Positions 25,943-35,131 of a stretch of 56,245 nt of DNA are shown here, piece after piece. The stretch comes from SFEL01 sp964392455 (GTDB lineage: Bacteria; Bacillota; Clostridia; Christensenellales; CAG-138). How positions within the stretch are numbered: the first letter of the stretch is position 1; every line of letters begins with the position of its first letter. The position numbers were made by a program, and so were the translations under genes. The stretch is taken from the NCBI GenBank assembly GCA_964392455.1, contig CAYMPG010000012.1, forward strand, positions 1 through 56,245, given 5' to 3'. The notes beneath the pieces are model-generated. The model worked only from the letters and a program-made list of their open reading frames with translations, did no database searches and was not told the DNA's origin.

Positions 25943-28171
25943 TTAGTCTTCAAACTTGAATCCGGCGAACTTATCTGCAAGAGAGGTGGTTGCCTTCTCA
26001 ACGGGGGGCAGATCATATTCGCTCTCCTCACGGCGCTGACGGCGGCGCTCTGCACGCTCGGCCTCACGAGCCTCGTTAGCAGCCTTGGCAGCCTCTGCGG
26101 CGGCGGCACGCTCTGCTGCACGCTCGGCGGCTGCACGCTCACGCTCTGCCTTTTCGGCGGCAAGCTGCTCAGCAATCTCGGGGTTCTCCTCGAGAATAAC
26201 ATCGCGGCGGCTCAGGCTAATACGCTTTGCTTCGGGATTAACATCCAGAACCTTGCAGCGTACTACATCGCCAACGTTGATTTCATCCTCTACCTTCTCA
26301 ATGCGCTTTACGCCAACCTGAGAAATGTGGATGAGGCCATCAATGGTGGGCTCAAGGGCTACGAATGCGCCGAAGGATACGATGCGTACTACCTTGCCTT
26401 CTACGATGGTGCCTACGGGGTACTTTTCAGCGGCCATGGTCCAGGGCTTGGGCTGGAGCTGCTTGTAACCCAGGGATACACGCTGCTTTTCAACATCCAC
26501 GTCACGGATGAGAACTTCGATTTCCTGACCGATGCTCAGTACATCGGAGGGATGCTTTACGCGGCCCCATGCGATGTCGGTAACATGTACCAGGCCATCG
26601 ATACCGCCGATGTCAACGAAAGCACCAAAGTCGGTAAGGCGACGAACAACGCCCTTTACCTTGGAGCCAACTTCCAGCTTGGTCCACAGTTCCTTCTTGG
26701 CAGCCTCGGCCTCAGCCTGCATAACGGCCTTACGGGAAGCCACGATGCGCTTGCGGGACTTGTCTACCTCAATCACCTTTACCTTGAGCTCCTTGCCTAC
26801 AAACTCGGCAATGTTCTCAACGTACTTGGTGGAAAGCTGGGAAGCGGGAACGAAAGCACGGATGCCATTGATGTTGGCAATCAGGCCGCCCTTGACAACT
26901 TCCTTACCAACGGCGTCAAATATCTTGTCCTGAAGGTTTTCCTCATCCTGCATGAGGTTGTCCCACAGCTTCTTGCTCTCAACGTTCTTGCGGGAAAGCA
27001 GTACGTTGCCTTCGCCGTCGTTGACCTTTATTACCTCAACCTCAATCTCGTCACCCACCTTAACTACTTCGGCAGGATCGACCTCGGCGTCGGAAGAGAA
27101 TTCGTTGCGTGGAATAAATCCGTCGGATTTGTAGCCGATGTTTACGCATACTTCGCCGTCAACTATCTGTACGACGGAACCTTTGATAATCTGTCCGTTC
27201 CTGATGCGTACCAGTGTCTTCTCAAACACTTCTTCAAAGCTGAGCTCAGCGGGCTCGGCATTCTCGGCAACGGATTCCTGGACGGCAGCTGCTGCTACCG
27301 CCTCTACGTTTTCTTCTACGGGGCTTGCAGCCATCGTCTTTTCCAGTTCGCTCATTCTTTTAATAACCTCCAATATTATCCATTTCGGCGTCGAAGCGCC
27401 TCCAACAAACCCTATTATATCATTAATATCAATATTTTCAAGGGTTAGTTCGTCTGTTTTTGCGATAGAATCTACGTTTTTGCAGTGCTTTTTACATATT
27501 GCACACAGTTTTTTGGTATTGGCGCTGTGATGACCGCCTACAACTATCATTCTGGTGCATTTTTTGCTCAGCTCCTCCGCCTCGTTTTGGCGGAGGCCGG
27601 TGGTCTTGCAGATGGTATTAAAGGTGCATAGCTCGCCGCACCTTTCCCTTACGGCCTGCTCCGCCAGGCCAAACTCCACAGCGTTGGCCGTGGTCTGGGA
27701 TACAAGGCACACCCTTTCCGCATATTCAAGGGCAAGTGCCTCCTCAGGGCAGGATACAATGCTTGCCTTGCCGCTCCAGCCCTCTATGCCTCTTACCTCC
27801 GGATGGCCCGCTGTGCCGAATACGACTATGGAATACCCATCCTGGCTGTGCTTATGCACTATTTCGTGTATGCGCTTTACAAAGGGGCAGGTAGCGTCCA
27901 CAGTCCTAAGGCCCAGCCGCTCACACTCCTCCAGCTCCTTTGGCCCCACTCCATGGGAGCGGATTATAACGGTGCTCCCTGAAGGCACCTCGGAAAGAGT
28001 ATCCACCGGGATTATTCCCTCTCCCCGCAGACCCTCTATCACCTCAGAATTATGAATAAGCTCGCCGTAGGTATATACCCGGCCATGCTTTTGACATTCG
28101 CTGCGGGCTATTTCAATGGCCCGCTCCACGCCAAAGCAGAATCCTATATTTTCAGCGACCAAAAGCTGCAT
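25943..28171 (-). CDS. ispH: Fusion of IspH (HMBPP reductase) and ribosomal protein S1
   Basis: A 742-residue two-part protein. Residues 1-280 are IspH, the last enzyme of the MEP isoprenoid pathway, with [4Fe-4S] ligands Cys12 (GFCFGV), Cys95 (DATCPFV) and Cys188 (NTICKTT) and substrate histidines in LIHN, RSHGV and GHPE. After an Ala/Glu linker come four S1 OB-folds (about 330-655), e.g. GSKVKGVVRRLTDFGAFVDIGG, which bind mRNA on the 30S subunit. A charged Ala/Glu/Arg tail follows. Such fusions are known from Clostridia. The frame is continuous; GAGGG nine bases before ATG 28171 marks the start. The start overlaps plsC by 20 bases. Confidence 0.96.
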   Translation of the reverse strand: MQLLVAENIGFCFGVERAIEIARSECQKHGRVYTYGELIHNSEVIEGLRGEGIIPVDTLSEVPSGSTVIIRSHGVGPKELEECERLGLRTVDATCPFVKRIHEIVHKHSQDGYSIVVFGTAGHPEVRGIEGWSGKASIVSCPEEALALEYAERVCLVSQTTANAVEFGLAEQAVRERCGELCTFNTICKTTGLRQNEAEELSKKCTRMIVVGGHHSANTKKLCAICKKHCKNVDSIAKTDELTLENIDINDIIGFVGGASTPKWIILEVIKRMSELEKTMAASPVEENVEAVAAAAVQESVAENAEPAELSFEEVFEKTLVRIRNGQIIKGSVVQIVDGEVCVNIGYKSDGFIPRNEFSSDAEVDPAEVVKVGDEIEVEVIKVNDGEGNVLLSRKNVESKKLWDNLMQDEENLQDKIFDAVGKEVVKGGLIANINGIRAFVPASQLSTKYVENIAEFVGKELKVKVIEVDKSRKRIVASRKAVMQAEAEAAKKELWTKLEVGSKVKGVVRRLTDFGAFVDIGGIDGLVHVTDIAWGRVKHPSDVLSIGQEIEVLIRDVDVEKQRVSLGYKQLQPKPWTMAAEKYPVGTIVEGKVVRIVSFGAFVALEPTIDGLIHISQVGVKRIEKVEDEINVGDVVRCKVLDVNPEAKRISLSRRDVILEENPEIAEQLAAEKAERERAAAERAAERAAAAEAAKAANEAREAERAERRRQRREESEYDLPPVEKATTSLADKFAGFKFED

Positions 28172-28760
28172 TTTTCTTTTCCCTCAGCTCACGGCGCAGC
28201 CCCTTAAGGGCCACCTCTATGCGCCTCATGAATTCATCCAGCCCCTCTGCACGGCTCATCCCGTCCAGACCACCCCGTTCTATTGGCTTGCCCACTATGA
28301 TACGCAGCGGCCTCCCCAAATAGCTTTCAGGGTCGATATACAGCGGTATTACCGGTGCACCGGATTTGAGGGCAATGAAGGCAGTGCCCTTTTCCAGCTC
28401 ATCTATTTCACCTGTAACGGAGCGCTTGCCCTCAGGGAAAATGCCAAAGGCCTTGCCCTCGTTCAGCACCTCCATGGCCTGCCTTAAGGATGCAATGTCA
28501 GCAGTATGCCGGTTTACCGGGAATGCGAGCAGCGCCTTAAAGAAAAGCTTGCCAGGGCCCACGAAAAGCTCCTTCTTTGCCATGAAATGAACCATTCTCG
28601 GGCAGGTGAAGGCTATCATCACGGGATCCAAAAGGGAAATGTGATTTGCCACATATATAGCCTTGCCCTTTATGCGGTAATTCTCACGATTATATACTAT
28701 GGGCCTGAAAAGTATTACAAACACAGGCCAGAGCAGATATCTAAAAATATAGTACAGCAC
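28152..28760 (-). CDS. plsC: 1-acyl-sn-glycerol-3-phosphate acyltransferase
   Basis: A 202-residue PlsC-family enzyme that makes phosphatidic acid. The acyltransferase block NHISLLD (H-x4-D) and FPEGKRS are visible, with an N-terminal hydrophobic helix (YYIFRYLLWPVFVILFRPIVY). The start is GTG 28760 with AAGGAG about ten bases before it. It lies between cmk and ispH/rpsA, a common clostridial arrangement, and its 3' end overlaps the ispH start. Confidence 0.93.
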   Translation of the reverse strand: MLYYIFRYLLWPVFVILFRPIVYNRENYRIKGKAIYVANHISLLDPVMIAFTCPRMVHFMAKKELFVGPGKLFFKALLAFPVNRHTADIASLRQAMEVLNEGKAFGIFPEGKRSVTGEIDELEKGTAFIALKSGAPVIPLYIDPESYLGRPLRIIVGKPIERGGLDGMSRAEGLDEFMRRIEVALKGLRRELREKKNAAFGR

Positions 28761-28763
28761 CTG

Positions 28764-29444
28764 TCAGCACTCCTTCAGCTCCAAGCTGCTAAGAACCGCC
28801 CCAACGGCTTCTTCTATGGTAAGATCAGTGGTATCCACCAGCACAGCATCCGGCACCCGCTTAAGCGGGGCAAACTCTCTGGTGCTGTCATTATGGTCAC
28901 GCTGGGCTATTTCTTTCGCCATCTCCTCGGCGGTTTTATCCATATCCTGACCACGCTCTTTCAGCTCCTTCAGCCTTCGCCTTGCCCGCTCATCTACAGA
29001 GGCGGTAACGTAAAACTTATGCTCACATTCAGGTATCACATAGGAGCCTATCTCCCGGCCATCCATTACCACATCCGACGCATGGGCTATATCCCGCTGA
29101 TACTGTGCGAGCTTTATGCGTACAGCAGGGATAGCGCTTATATCCGATGCGCCTTTGGATATTTCATTGGTGCGGATAAGGCCGGATACATCCTCGTCAT
29201 CCAAAAAGGTATGCTGTACTCCGTCAATATTCCTTGCAAATATCTCGGTGCGCTCAAGGAGGGGCAGCACCCTTTCCCGGTCATTTGGGTCTATGCCCTC
29301 CCTTATGGCCTTCAGCGCAAGGGCACGGTACATAGCGCCGGTATCAAGATACAGTATGCCCAGCTTCTTTGCCACAGCCCGTGCTATGGTGCTCTTGCCT
29401 GCGCCGGCAGGGCCGTCTATTGCTATGTTTATAAACTTTGCCAT
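28764..29444 (-). CDS. cmk: Cytidylate kinase
   Basis: Phosphorylates CMP and dCMP. The 226-residue protein has the P-loop GPAGAGKST near the N-terminus, LDTGAMYRALALKA, the CMP-binding GREIGSYVIPE segment and the lid ASVDERARRRLKE. The start ATG 29444 is preceded by AGGGGGAT; the upstream open frame overlaps the preceding gene and is rejected. It lies 3 bases before plsC. The cmk-plsC-ispH-rpsA string links nucleotide, lipid, isoprenoid and ribosome functions. Confidence 0.95.
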   Translation of the reverse strand: MAKFINIAIDGPAGAGKSTIARAVAKKLGILYLDTGAMYRALALKAIREGIDPNDRERVLPLLERTEIFARNIDGVQHTFLDDEDVSGLIRTNEISKGASDISAIPAVRIKLAQYQRDIAHASDVVMDGREIGSYVIPECEHKFYVTASVDERARRRLKELKERGQDMDKTAEEMAKEIAQRDHNDSTREFAPLKRVPDAVLVDTTDLTIEEAVGAVLSSLELKEC

Positions 29445-29454
29445 AAATATCCCC

Positions 29455-30672
29455 CTATACCGAGCGGCCCGCAAGGGCGCCGGTAGAATAAGCTATTTGC
29501 AGATTGAATCCGCCGGTATACCCATCCACGTCTATTATCTCCCCCGCAAAGTACAGCTCCGGCACCAGCTTTGATTCCATGGTGGAGGCGTTTATTTCCT
29601 TTACGCTTATGCCGCCACGGGTTATTATTGCCTCCTCCACAGGAAGGGCATGATCCACAGTGAGGGGAATGCGCTTAAGAGTTTGCACCAAGGCTTCCCG
29701 CATACTCCTTGTAACGGCATTTACCTGAGTATCGCCGGGCACCCCAGAAAGCTCCACCACGGTGCTTATCATACGGGAAGGCAGCAGGTCATTCAGGGAA
29801 TTTATAAGGTGCTTTCTGGTATTCTTTTCAAAATCCCTAAGCAGCCGCCTGTCCAGCTCCTCATGGGTAAGCCCCGGCTTCATGTCTATGGTAAGCACCG
29901 CCCCACACGGGTCATCCGCTATGCGGCTGCTGGCACTCAGCACCAATGGGCCAGATACGCCAAAGTGGGTAAAGAGCATTTCGCCCAGCTCCTCGTATAC
30001 CAGCTTTCCCTTTTTATTGAAGGCACGAAGCGTTACGTTTTTCAGCGAAAGCCCCGTTAGCTCGCCGGGCCACTGCTCCACTGTGGCAAGGGGAATGAGC
30101 GAAGGGCGTATATCCGTGACAGTATGCCCCATTTCCCTTGCAAAGGCATAGCCTGCGCCGGTGGAGCCTGTAGATGGATAGCTTGAGCCGCCCGTGCAGA
30201 GTATCACAGCATCAGCATGGCATTCGCTGCCGTTTACGGTAAGTAAAAAGCCATCGTCAGCCCTTTTTATGGACTGCACCTCGGAATTCAGGCACAGCTC
30301 TGCGCCGCTTTTGTCAAGATATCTTGACAGGGCCCTGATAACATCGCTGGATTTATCCGAGGCGGGAAATACCCTTTTGCCCCTTTCCACCTTAGTGGGT
30401 ACGCCCATGGAGTTTATCACGGATACTATGTCATCATTTGTAAATCCATACAGCGCACTGTAAAGGAACTTTGGGTTTCTCGGTATATTTGCGAAAAGGT
30501 CCTCCACATCGCAGCCATTTGTGATGTTGCAGCGCCCTTTTCCCGTTATATAGAGCTTTTTGCCCAGCTTTTCGTTTTTTTCATACAGCTTTACAGAGTG
30601 TCCTGCCTGCGCTGCCATTGAGGCAGCCATTATCCCGGCAGGCCCTCCGCCTATCACAGCAACAGACTTCAT
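29455..30672 (-). CDS. HI0933/BaiN-like flavoprotein oxidoreductase
   Basis: A 405-residue FAD-dependent protein of the HI0933 family (YhiN/BaiN group). The dinucleotide-binding GGGPAGIMAASMA at the N-terminus, the family signature GKKLYITGKGRCNITN and the C-terminal GGISVKEINASTMESK and GEIIDVDGYTGGFNLQ are clear. Some relatives reduce bile-acid intermediates, but the family substrate is mostly unknown, so I assign none. ATG 30672 has GGAGGGC before it and overlaps the preceding regulator's stop by four bases (ATGA). Conserved association with cmk suggests a housekeeping role. Confidence 0.9.
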   Translation of the reverse strand: MKSVAVIGGGPAGIMAASMAAQAGHSVKLYEKNEKLGKKLYITGKGRCNITNGCDVEDLFANIPRNPKFLYSALYGFTNDDIVSVINSMGVPTKVERGKRVFPASDKSSDVIRALSRYLDKSGAELCLNSEVQSIKRADDGFLLTVNGSECHADAVILCTGGSSYPSTGSTGAGYAFAREMGHTVTDIRPSLIPLATVEQWPGELTGLSLKNVTLRAFNKKGKLVYEELGEMLFTHFGVSGPLVLSASSRIADDPCGAVLTIDMKPGLTHEELDRRLLRDFEKNTRKHLINSLNDLLPSRMISTVVELSGVPGDTQVNAVTRSMREALVQTLKRIPLTVDHALPVEEAIITRGGISVKEINASTMESKLVPELYFAGEIIDVDGYTGGFNLQIAYSTGALAGRSV

Positions 30673-31547
30673 CTGCCCTCCGTATGCTCGCTCTTTGAGC
30701 CTATGTATACATTCTGGCTTTTCCATATGCCCTCCAGCTGGTTAAGGCATTCTGATACCGCCGTCTTGCGCCTGAGCCCTGCGCCTACGATTATGGCATT
30801 TATAAGGCTAAGCGGCGCTACGAGAGAATCCGCAAAGGAAGCCATATCGCTGCGGGCAATGAGAACGCTGCTGGCAAGCTCCGCTATGGGGGAAAACATG
30901 CTGTCTGTCAGCGCTGCCACATAAGCGCCCCTGTCTCTGGCAAACTTAAGGGCATCCACAGTGCGGGCAGAATACCTTGGGAAGCTTATGCCTATGCACA
31001 TATCCTGGCTGCCTATCCGCAGCATGCTTTCATACACATCAGTCTGCATGGAGGTGACGACCATAACGTCCTCCAATATAAAATTAAGATAGTTTCCAAA
31101 AAACTGAGCAAGCGGCGCAGCACTCTTTATGCCCACCACATATACCCTGCGGGCGCTCAGCATATTATCTATAACGGTATTGAATACGCCTGCATCCACC
31201 GATTCTATGGTGGAGCGTATATTGCCTATATCTGCCTTCAGCACAGTGGAAAGCACCTCATCCTGCTCAAGCTCTGAGGTGAGCTGTATTCGCTGAACAG
31301 TCGTGAGGCGGTTTCTTATCATTTCCTGCAAAGAGCGCTGCAGCTCGGGGTAGCCATTGTACCCAAGGGCATAGGCAAAGCGCACCACTGTAGATTCGCT
31401 TACGCCTACCGCCCGCCCCATGCGGGATGCAGTGATAAATGCTACTCTGTCGTAGTTATCCACAATATAGTTTGCAATCAGCTTCTGGCCTTTGCTGAAG
31501 GAATTATAATTGGCGTTTATCCTTGCCAGCAGGTCTGTGCTTTCCAT
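30669..31547 (-). CDS. RpiR/MurR-family regulator with SIS domain
   Basis: A 292-residue regulator. The N-terminal HTH_6 domain (about 15-80; ITASRMGRAVGVSESTVVRFAYALGYNGYPELQ) binds DNA, and the C-terminal SIS domain (about 125-270; RRVYVVGIKSAAPLAQ) would sense a sugar phosphate. Local targets are not obvious since its neighbours are surE and the flavoprotein gene. A GAGGAG ribosome site lies at the end of surE, 3 bases upstream, so it is cotranscribed with surE. Confidence 0.92.
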   Translation of the reverse strand: MESTDLLARINANYNSFSKGQKLIANYIVDNYDRVAFITASRMGRAVGVSESTVVRFAYALGYNGYPELQRSLQEMIRNRLTTVQRIQLTSELEQDEVLSTVLKADIGNIRSTIESVDAGVFNTVIDNMLSARRVYVVGIKSAAPLAQFFGNYLNFILEDVMVVTSMQTDVYESMLRIGSQDMCIGISFPRYSARTVDALKFARDRGAYVAALTDSMFSPIAELASSVLIARSDMASFADSLVAPLSLINAIIVGAGLRRKTAVSECLNQLEGIWKSQNVYIGSKSEHTEGR

Positions 31548-31550
31548 ATA

Positions 31551-32306
31551 TTACTCCTCTTTATTTGCTACCCTGAGCCTTGCAAGGGCTGCGCTGTCCG
31601 TGCTGTTTGTGGTGATTGGGGTAACGGATACATATCCCTCGCTGGTCCATCGCTCGTCATTATCAGCCTGAGGATCCCCGGCATAATCCAGCCGGCAGGG
31701 CCACCAGTAATAATCCACATTCCTTGGATCAGTGCGCTTTTCAAGGGGGGCAAAATACGCCCTGTCCGAAAGGCTGGTGTATTTTATGCCCTTAAGCTCC
31801 CGGTATGGTATATCCGGCACATTTACATTAAACAGCATGCAGCCGCTCTGCAAAAATTCCGGTATAAGCTCCTCCGCCACCTGTGCAGCAGCAGAAAAAT
31901 CCGTGGAGTCAAAGCCATTCATGGATACAGCCATGGCAGGTATGCCCTGAAGTGCCCCCTCCATGGCAGCGTTTATAGTGCCGGAATAGTGGGCATCGGT
32001 GCCCAGATTATAGCCGTGGTTTATGCCCGAGAGCATAATATCAGGCTTAATATCCAGAGCACGGCAGCCGATTATCACGCAATCCGCCGGGGTGCCGCTC
32101 ACCTTGTAGGCTTCAACCTCAGGCGCTCCGGGTATGGAAGCACTGCGTACCCTGAGGGGAGCCGTAAGGGTTATGGAATGGGATGCTCCGCTTCGCTCGG
32201 TATCCGGAGCTACGACCGTTACATGGTGGCTTTTGCTGAGGCGCCGTGCAAGGGCGCATATGCCCTCTGCATGGATTCCATCGTCATTGGTGATAAGTAT
32301 ACGCAT
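31551..32306 (-). CDS. surE: 5'/3'-nucleotidase SurE
   Basis: A 251-residue metal-dependent phosphatase of nucleoside monophosphates. The metal site is visible: ITNDDG (two Asp), RSGASHSIT (Ser) and LSGINHG (Asn). The family C-terminal part (YVSVTPITTNSTD) is intact. It would recycle nucleotides under stress. ATG 32306 follows AAGGAGACGG. It begins an operon running to ispH/rpsA and has its own promoter at 32359-32387. Confidence 0.95.
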   Translation of the reverse strand: MRILITNDDGIHAEGICALARRLSKSHHVTVVAPDTERSGASHSITLTAPLRVRSASIPGAPEVEAYKVSGTPADCVIIGCRALDIKPDIMLSGINHGYNLGTDAHYSGTINAAMEGALQGIPAMAVSMNGFDSTDFSAAAQVAEELIPEFLQSGCMLFNVNVPDIPYRELKGIKYTSLSDRAYFAPLEKRTDPRNVDYYWWPCRLDYAGDPQADNDERWTSEGYVSVTPITTNSTDSAALARLRVANKEE

Positions 32307-32358
32307 ATTGCCGTCTCCTTAACGCAAACTGATAGCGCACACTGCGCCAATTGCATTT

Positions 32359-32387
32359 ATTCTACCAAACCCCCGTTATTTTGGCAA
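32359..32387 (-). promoter_or_regulatory. surE operon promoter
   Basis: Minus-strand TTGCCA (rc of 32382-32387), a 17-base spacer and TAGAAT (rc of 32359-32364). The leader before surE is about 45 nt. Confidence 0.7.
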
Positions 32388-32455
32388 CAAAATACGGAAA
32401 AGATGCAGGAATTGCATCTGATATTTCACATGCAGGAAAAACCCGCAAAAAATAA

Positions 32456-32478
32456 GGCCGAAGCATATTGCTCCGGCC
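32456..32478 (-). terminator. yebC terminator
   Basis: GGCCGAAGCA (32456-32465) pairs with TGCTCCGGCC (32469-32478) with one mismatch and a tight 3-base loop. On the minus strand TTATTTTTTG follows. A second short hairpin (AGATGCA...TGCATCT) lies downstream at 32401-32419. Confidence 0.82.
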
Positions 32479-32498
32479 CGGTGAAAAAAAGGCTTATA

Positions 32499-33245
32499 TC
32501 AGTCCTCTTCCTCTTCATCAGGGAGAGTGACATTGTGGTAAACCTCCTGAACGTCGTCATCATCATCGAAGCGCTCCAGCATCTTCTCGATTTTTTCCAC
32601 GAGCTCAGCGTCATTGGTGGCGTCTACGGTATTCTGGGGGAACATGCCTATCTCAGCGGAGATAAAGCTGTACTTGCCCTCCAGTGCCTCACGCACTGCA
32701 GAGAAATCGGCAGGAGAGGTATATATTTCATATACGTCATCCAGTGCATTAAAGTCCTCTGCGCCTGCATCCAGAGCTTCCATCATAAGCTCGTCCTCAT
32801 CGATGGATGCGCTGCGCTCTACCACCATAAGGCCCTTCTTATCGAACATCCACGATACGCAGCCGCTGGCACCCATGCTGCCGCCGCTCTTATCGAATAT
32901 GTGGCGAATCTCGGCCGCAGTACGGTTGCGGTTATCGGTAACCACTTCTACTATGATGGCAGTGCCGCCGGGGCCATAGCCTTCGTAGGTGATCTCCTCG
33001 TAGTTTACGCTGCCCAGCTCGCCCGCCGCCTTCTTGATGGAACGGGTGATGTTGTCGTTAGGCATATTGTTTGCCTTAGCCTTGGCGATAACGTCTCTGA
33101 GCTTGGAATTGTTGGCAGGGTCGCTGCCGCCTTCCTTAACTGCTATGGCAATCTCACGGCCGATTTTGGTGAAAATCTTGCCGCGCTGGGAGTCGGTCTT
33201 TTCTTTTTTATTCTTAATATTGGCCCACTTGGAATGTCCGGACAT
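32499..33245 (-). CDS. yebC: YebC/PmpR-family protein
   Basis: A 248-residue YebC family member (TACO1-like). The diagnostic start MSGHSKWANIKNKKEKTDSQRGKIFTK region is complete, followed by the GGSDPANNSKLRDVIAKAKANNMPNDNI segment. Members have been described as transcriptional regulators and, more recently, as translation factors that relieve ribosome stalling. Acidic C-terminus (EVYHNVTLPDEEEED). Monocistronic here: own promoter at 33280 and terminator at 32456. The start is backed by GGAGGG. Confidence 0.95.
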   Translation of the reverse strand: MSGHSKWANIKNKKEKTDSQRGKIFTKIGREIAIAVKEGGSDPANNSKLRDVIAKAKANNMPNDNITRSIKKAAGELGSVNYEEITYEGYGPGGTAIIVEVVTDNRNRTAAEIRHIFDKSGGSMGASGCVSWMFDKKGLMVVERSASIDEDELMMEALDAGAEDFNALDDVYEIYTSPADFSAVREALEGKYSFISAEIGMFPQNTVDATNDAELVEKIEKMLERFDDDDDVQEVYHNVTLPDEEEED

Positions 33246-33279
33246 TGGTTTATACCCTCCTGAGAATTATCAACGGCTA

Positions 33280-33309
33280 ATTATAGCATTATTACAGCCG
33301 GTTGTTCAA
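33280..33309 (-). promoter_or_regulatory. yebC promoter overlapping the end of the UDG gene
   Basis: Minus-strand TTGAAC (rc of 33304-33309), an 18-base spacer and TATAAT (rc of 33280-33285). The -35 element includes the UDG stop codon. Confidence 0.72.
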
Positions 33310-33875
33310 GCGTTCTGTGATATATCGTCGTATTTTTGCCTGAGTTTTTTCATATCTTCCCAGGCTTCGTGCTTTTTGCTCTCATCCCTCAGCAATGCCG
33401 CCGGATGGTAGGTGGGCAGTATCCATACCCCCTTGCTTTCCTTCCATACGCCCCTGTCCCTCGTTATTCGCACGCCTTCGTCGTATACGTATCTTGCGGC
33501 GGTAGCGCCGAGGCATACTATTATTTTAGGGCGTATCAGGGCAAACTGTGCCCTCAGATACGGCAGACAGGCCTCCGCCTCGCTGAGCTCAGGTGTGCGG
33601 TTTCCCGGCGGGCGGCACTTTACTATATTGGCAATGTACACATCCTCCCGCTTAAGGTCTATGGCGGCAAGCATTTTATCCAGCAGCCTTCCTGCTGCCC
33701 CTACAAAGGGCCTGCCTGTCTCATCCTCCTCACGGCCGGGCCCCTCGCCGATAAACATTATATCTGCATTCGGGTTTCCTTCACCTATGACTATGCTATG
33801 GCGCTTTTCGCACAGCCTGCAGCCTGTGCAGCCATCCATGCTGTCATACAGCTCCTTCCAGTCATACCGTGCCAC
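33306..33875 (-). CDS. Family-4 (Fe-S) uracil-DNA glycosylase
   Basis: A 189-residue uracil excision enzyme of the UDGa type. Four cysteines in the order Cys16/Cys19 (GCTGC), Cys87 (IVKCRPP) and Cys103 match the C-x2-C-xn-C-x15-C [4Fe-4S] pattern; Cys22 is an extra one. Motif 1 is IGEGPGREED and motif 2 (the HPAA loop) is PTYHPAALLR. The start is GTG 33875, with GGAGGG about 11 bases upstream. It precedes yebC on the minus strand and joins the repair genes of the window. Confidence 0.93.
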   Translation of the reverse strand: MARYDWKELYDSMDGCTGCRLCEKRHSIVIGEGNPNADIMFIGEGPGREEDETGRPFVGAAGRLLDKMLAAIDLKREDVYIANIVKCRPPGNRTPELSEAEACLPYLRAQFALIRPKIIVCLGATAARYVYDEGVRITRDRGVWKESKGVWILPTYHPAALLRDESKKHEAWEDMKKLRQKYDDISQNA

Positions 33876-34087
33876 GGGTAAGCTTCCCTCCTTTTATGCC
33901 GGTGAGTATAAAAGATTGTTTTAGCTATAGGTAACTCATACATCCTGCCGGGCAGTATGCAGGCTCAGTTTTGCGTCTGCGCCGATAAGCAAGATGCTGT
34001 GGGATAAATTCCAATGTGGATGCTTGCTGTTCCTTGCTGATACTTGTCCGCAGTTGTCAAAATAACGTGTACCATGCAGATTTATAA

Positions 34088-34116
34088 TTGCAAACCGGGA
34101 GCAAATACTATATAAT
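34088..34116 (+). promoter_or_regulatory. Probable promoter of the lysR/WG-repeat operon
   Basis: TTGCAA (34088-34093), a 17-base spacer and TATAAT (34111-34116), in a very AT-rich tract that holds further TATAAT-like boxes. This and the palindrome at 34164 occupy the 359-base gap between the UDG gene and lysR; 33880-34087 shows nothing recognisable. Confidence 0.55.
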
Positions 34117-34163
34117 CAAAAATTATAATAAGTATTTCTTATAATATCCTTTATAATACCAAA

Positions 34164-34199
34164 AATTCCCTTTTGGGGCAATATGCCCCATTGGGAATT
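34164..34199. promoter_or_regulatory. Nested palindrome upstream of the LysR gene
   Basis: The outer arms AATTCCC (34164-34170) and GGGAATT (34193-34199) enclose the inner arms GGGGCA (34175-34180) and TGCCCC (34184-34189). It lies between the likely promoter and the lysR start. It may be an autoregulatory operator or a hairpin in the leader RNA. No gene lies on the other side within 280 bases. Confidence 0.5.
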
Positions 34200-34234
34200 A
34201 TGCAAAATATTAATTCCTACAGGAGGATACACCC

Positions 34235-35125
34235 ATGCCTGCCGACCTGGATCTTTACAGCATATTCTGTACCGTTGCCCGCTGCGGCAGCCTTTCCCAT
34301 GCTGCACGGGAGCTGTACGTCAGCCAGCCAGCAATAAGCCAATCCATGCACAGGCTGGAATACATACTCGGCTGCACCCTGTTCACCCGTACCAGCCGCG
34401 GCATAACCCTTACAAGCGAAGGCCGCATGCTGTACAGCTATGCGGATAAAGCCATAAGCCTTATCACCGCTGCGGAGGACAAGCTCAACCGTATGCGTAC
34501 CCTCCAGTCCGGCGGGCTCATGATAGGCGCAAGCGATACGCTGTGCCAGTTTTTCCTGCTGCCCTACCTCGAAAAATTCCATACCGAATACCCTGAGGTG
34601 CAGCTTCAGGTCACCAACCGCACTACCCCGGATACCATAGAGCTGTTGAAGGTGGGCAAGGTGGACATCGCCCTTGTAAACCTTCCCGTATCCGACAACG
34701 CCCTGTGCGTAAGGGACGTGCTCAAGGTACACGATTCCTTCGTAGCCTCTGATAGGTTTTCCCACCTTAAGGGCCGCCAGGTATCCATGGCAGAGCTTGC
34801 AAGAGAGCCCCTTGTGCTGCTGGAGCAGGCATCTAACTCCCGCAAATATCTGGATGACTTTGCAGCCATGTGCGGCATAACCCTCCATCCTGAGATAGAA
34901 CTTGGAGCACACAGCCTGCTGGTGGAGTTTGCCAAGATAGGCCTTGGCATAGCCTGCGTTACCTCGGAATTTGCCGCAGCCGCCATAAACAGCGGCGAGC
35001 TATTTGAGATAGACCTTTCAGACCCCATGCCGTCACGAGCCATAGGCCTTATATCCCTTGAGGGCGTGCCTCTTTCCGCCGCCGCAGAAAGGTTTATAAG
35101 CATTGTGATGGAAAACCGGGGATAA
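34235..35125 (+). CDS. LysR-family transcriptional regulator
   Basis: A 296-residue LTTR. The N-terminal winged helix (about 1-60: FCTVARCGSLSHAARELYVSQPAISQSMHRLE) is canonical. Residues 90-290 form the periplasmic-binding-protein-like effector domain. AGGAGG precedes ATG 34235. Unlike most LTTRs it is not divergent from a metabolic gene; its only close partner is the WG-repeat protein gene, 6 bases downstream. The effector is unknown. Confidence 0.93.
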   Translation: MPADLDLYSIFCTVARCGSLSHAARELYVSQPAISQSMHRLEYILGCTLFTRTSRGITLTSEGRMLYSYADKAISLITAAEDKLNRMRTLQSGGLMIGASDTLCQFFLLPYLEKFHTEYPEVQLQVTNRTTPDTIELLKVGKVDIALVNLPVSDNALCVRDVLKVHDSFVASDRFSHLKGRQVSMAELAREPLVLLEQASNSRKYLDDFAAMCGITLHPEIELGAHSLLVEFAKIGLGIACVTSEFAAAAINSGELFEIDLSDPMPSRAIGLISLEGVPLSAAAERFISIVMENRG

Positions 35126-35131
35126 CACGCC

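Noticed and set aside
25922..27448. A 508-codon plus-strand open frame
   Set aside because: Antisense to the S1 part of ispH/rpsA. Low-complexity and Leu/Gly/Asn-rich, as expected from reversed S1 codons.
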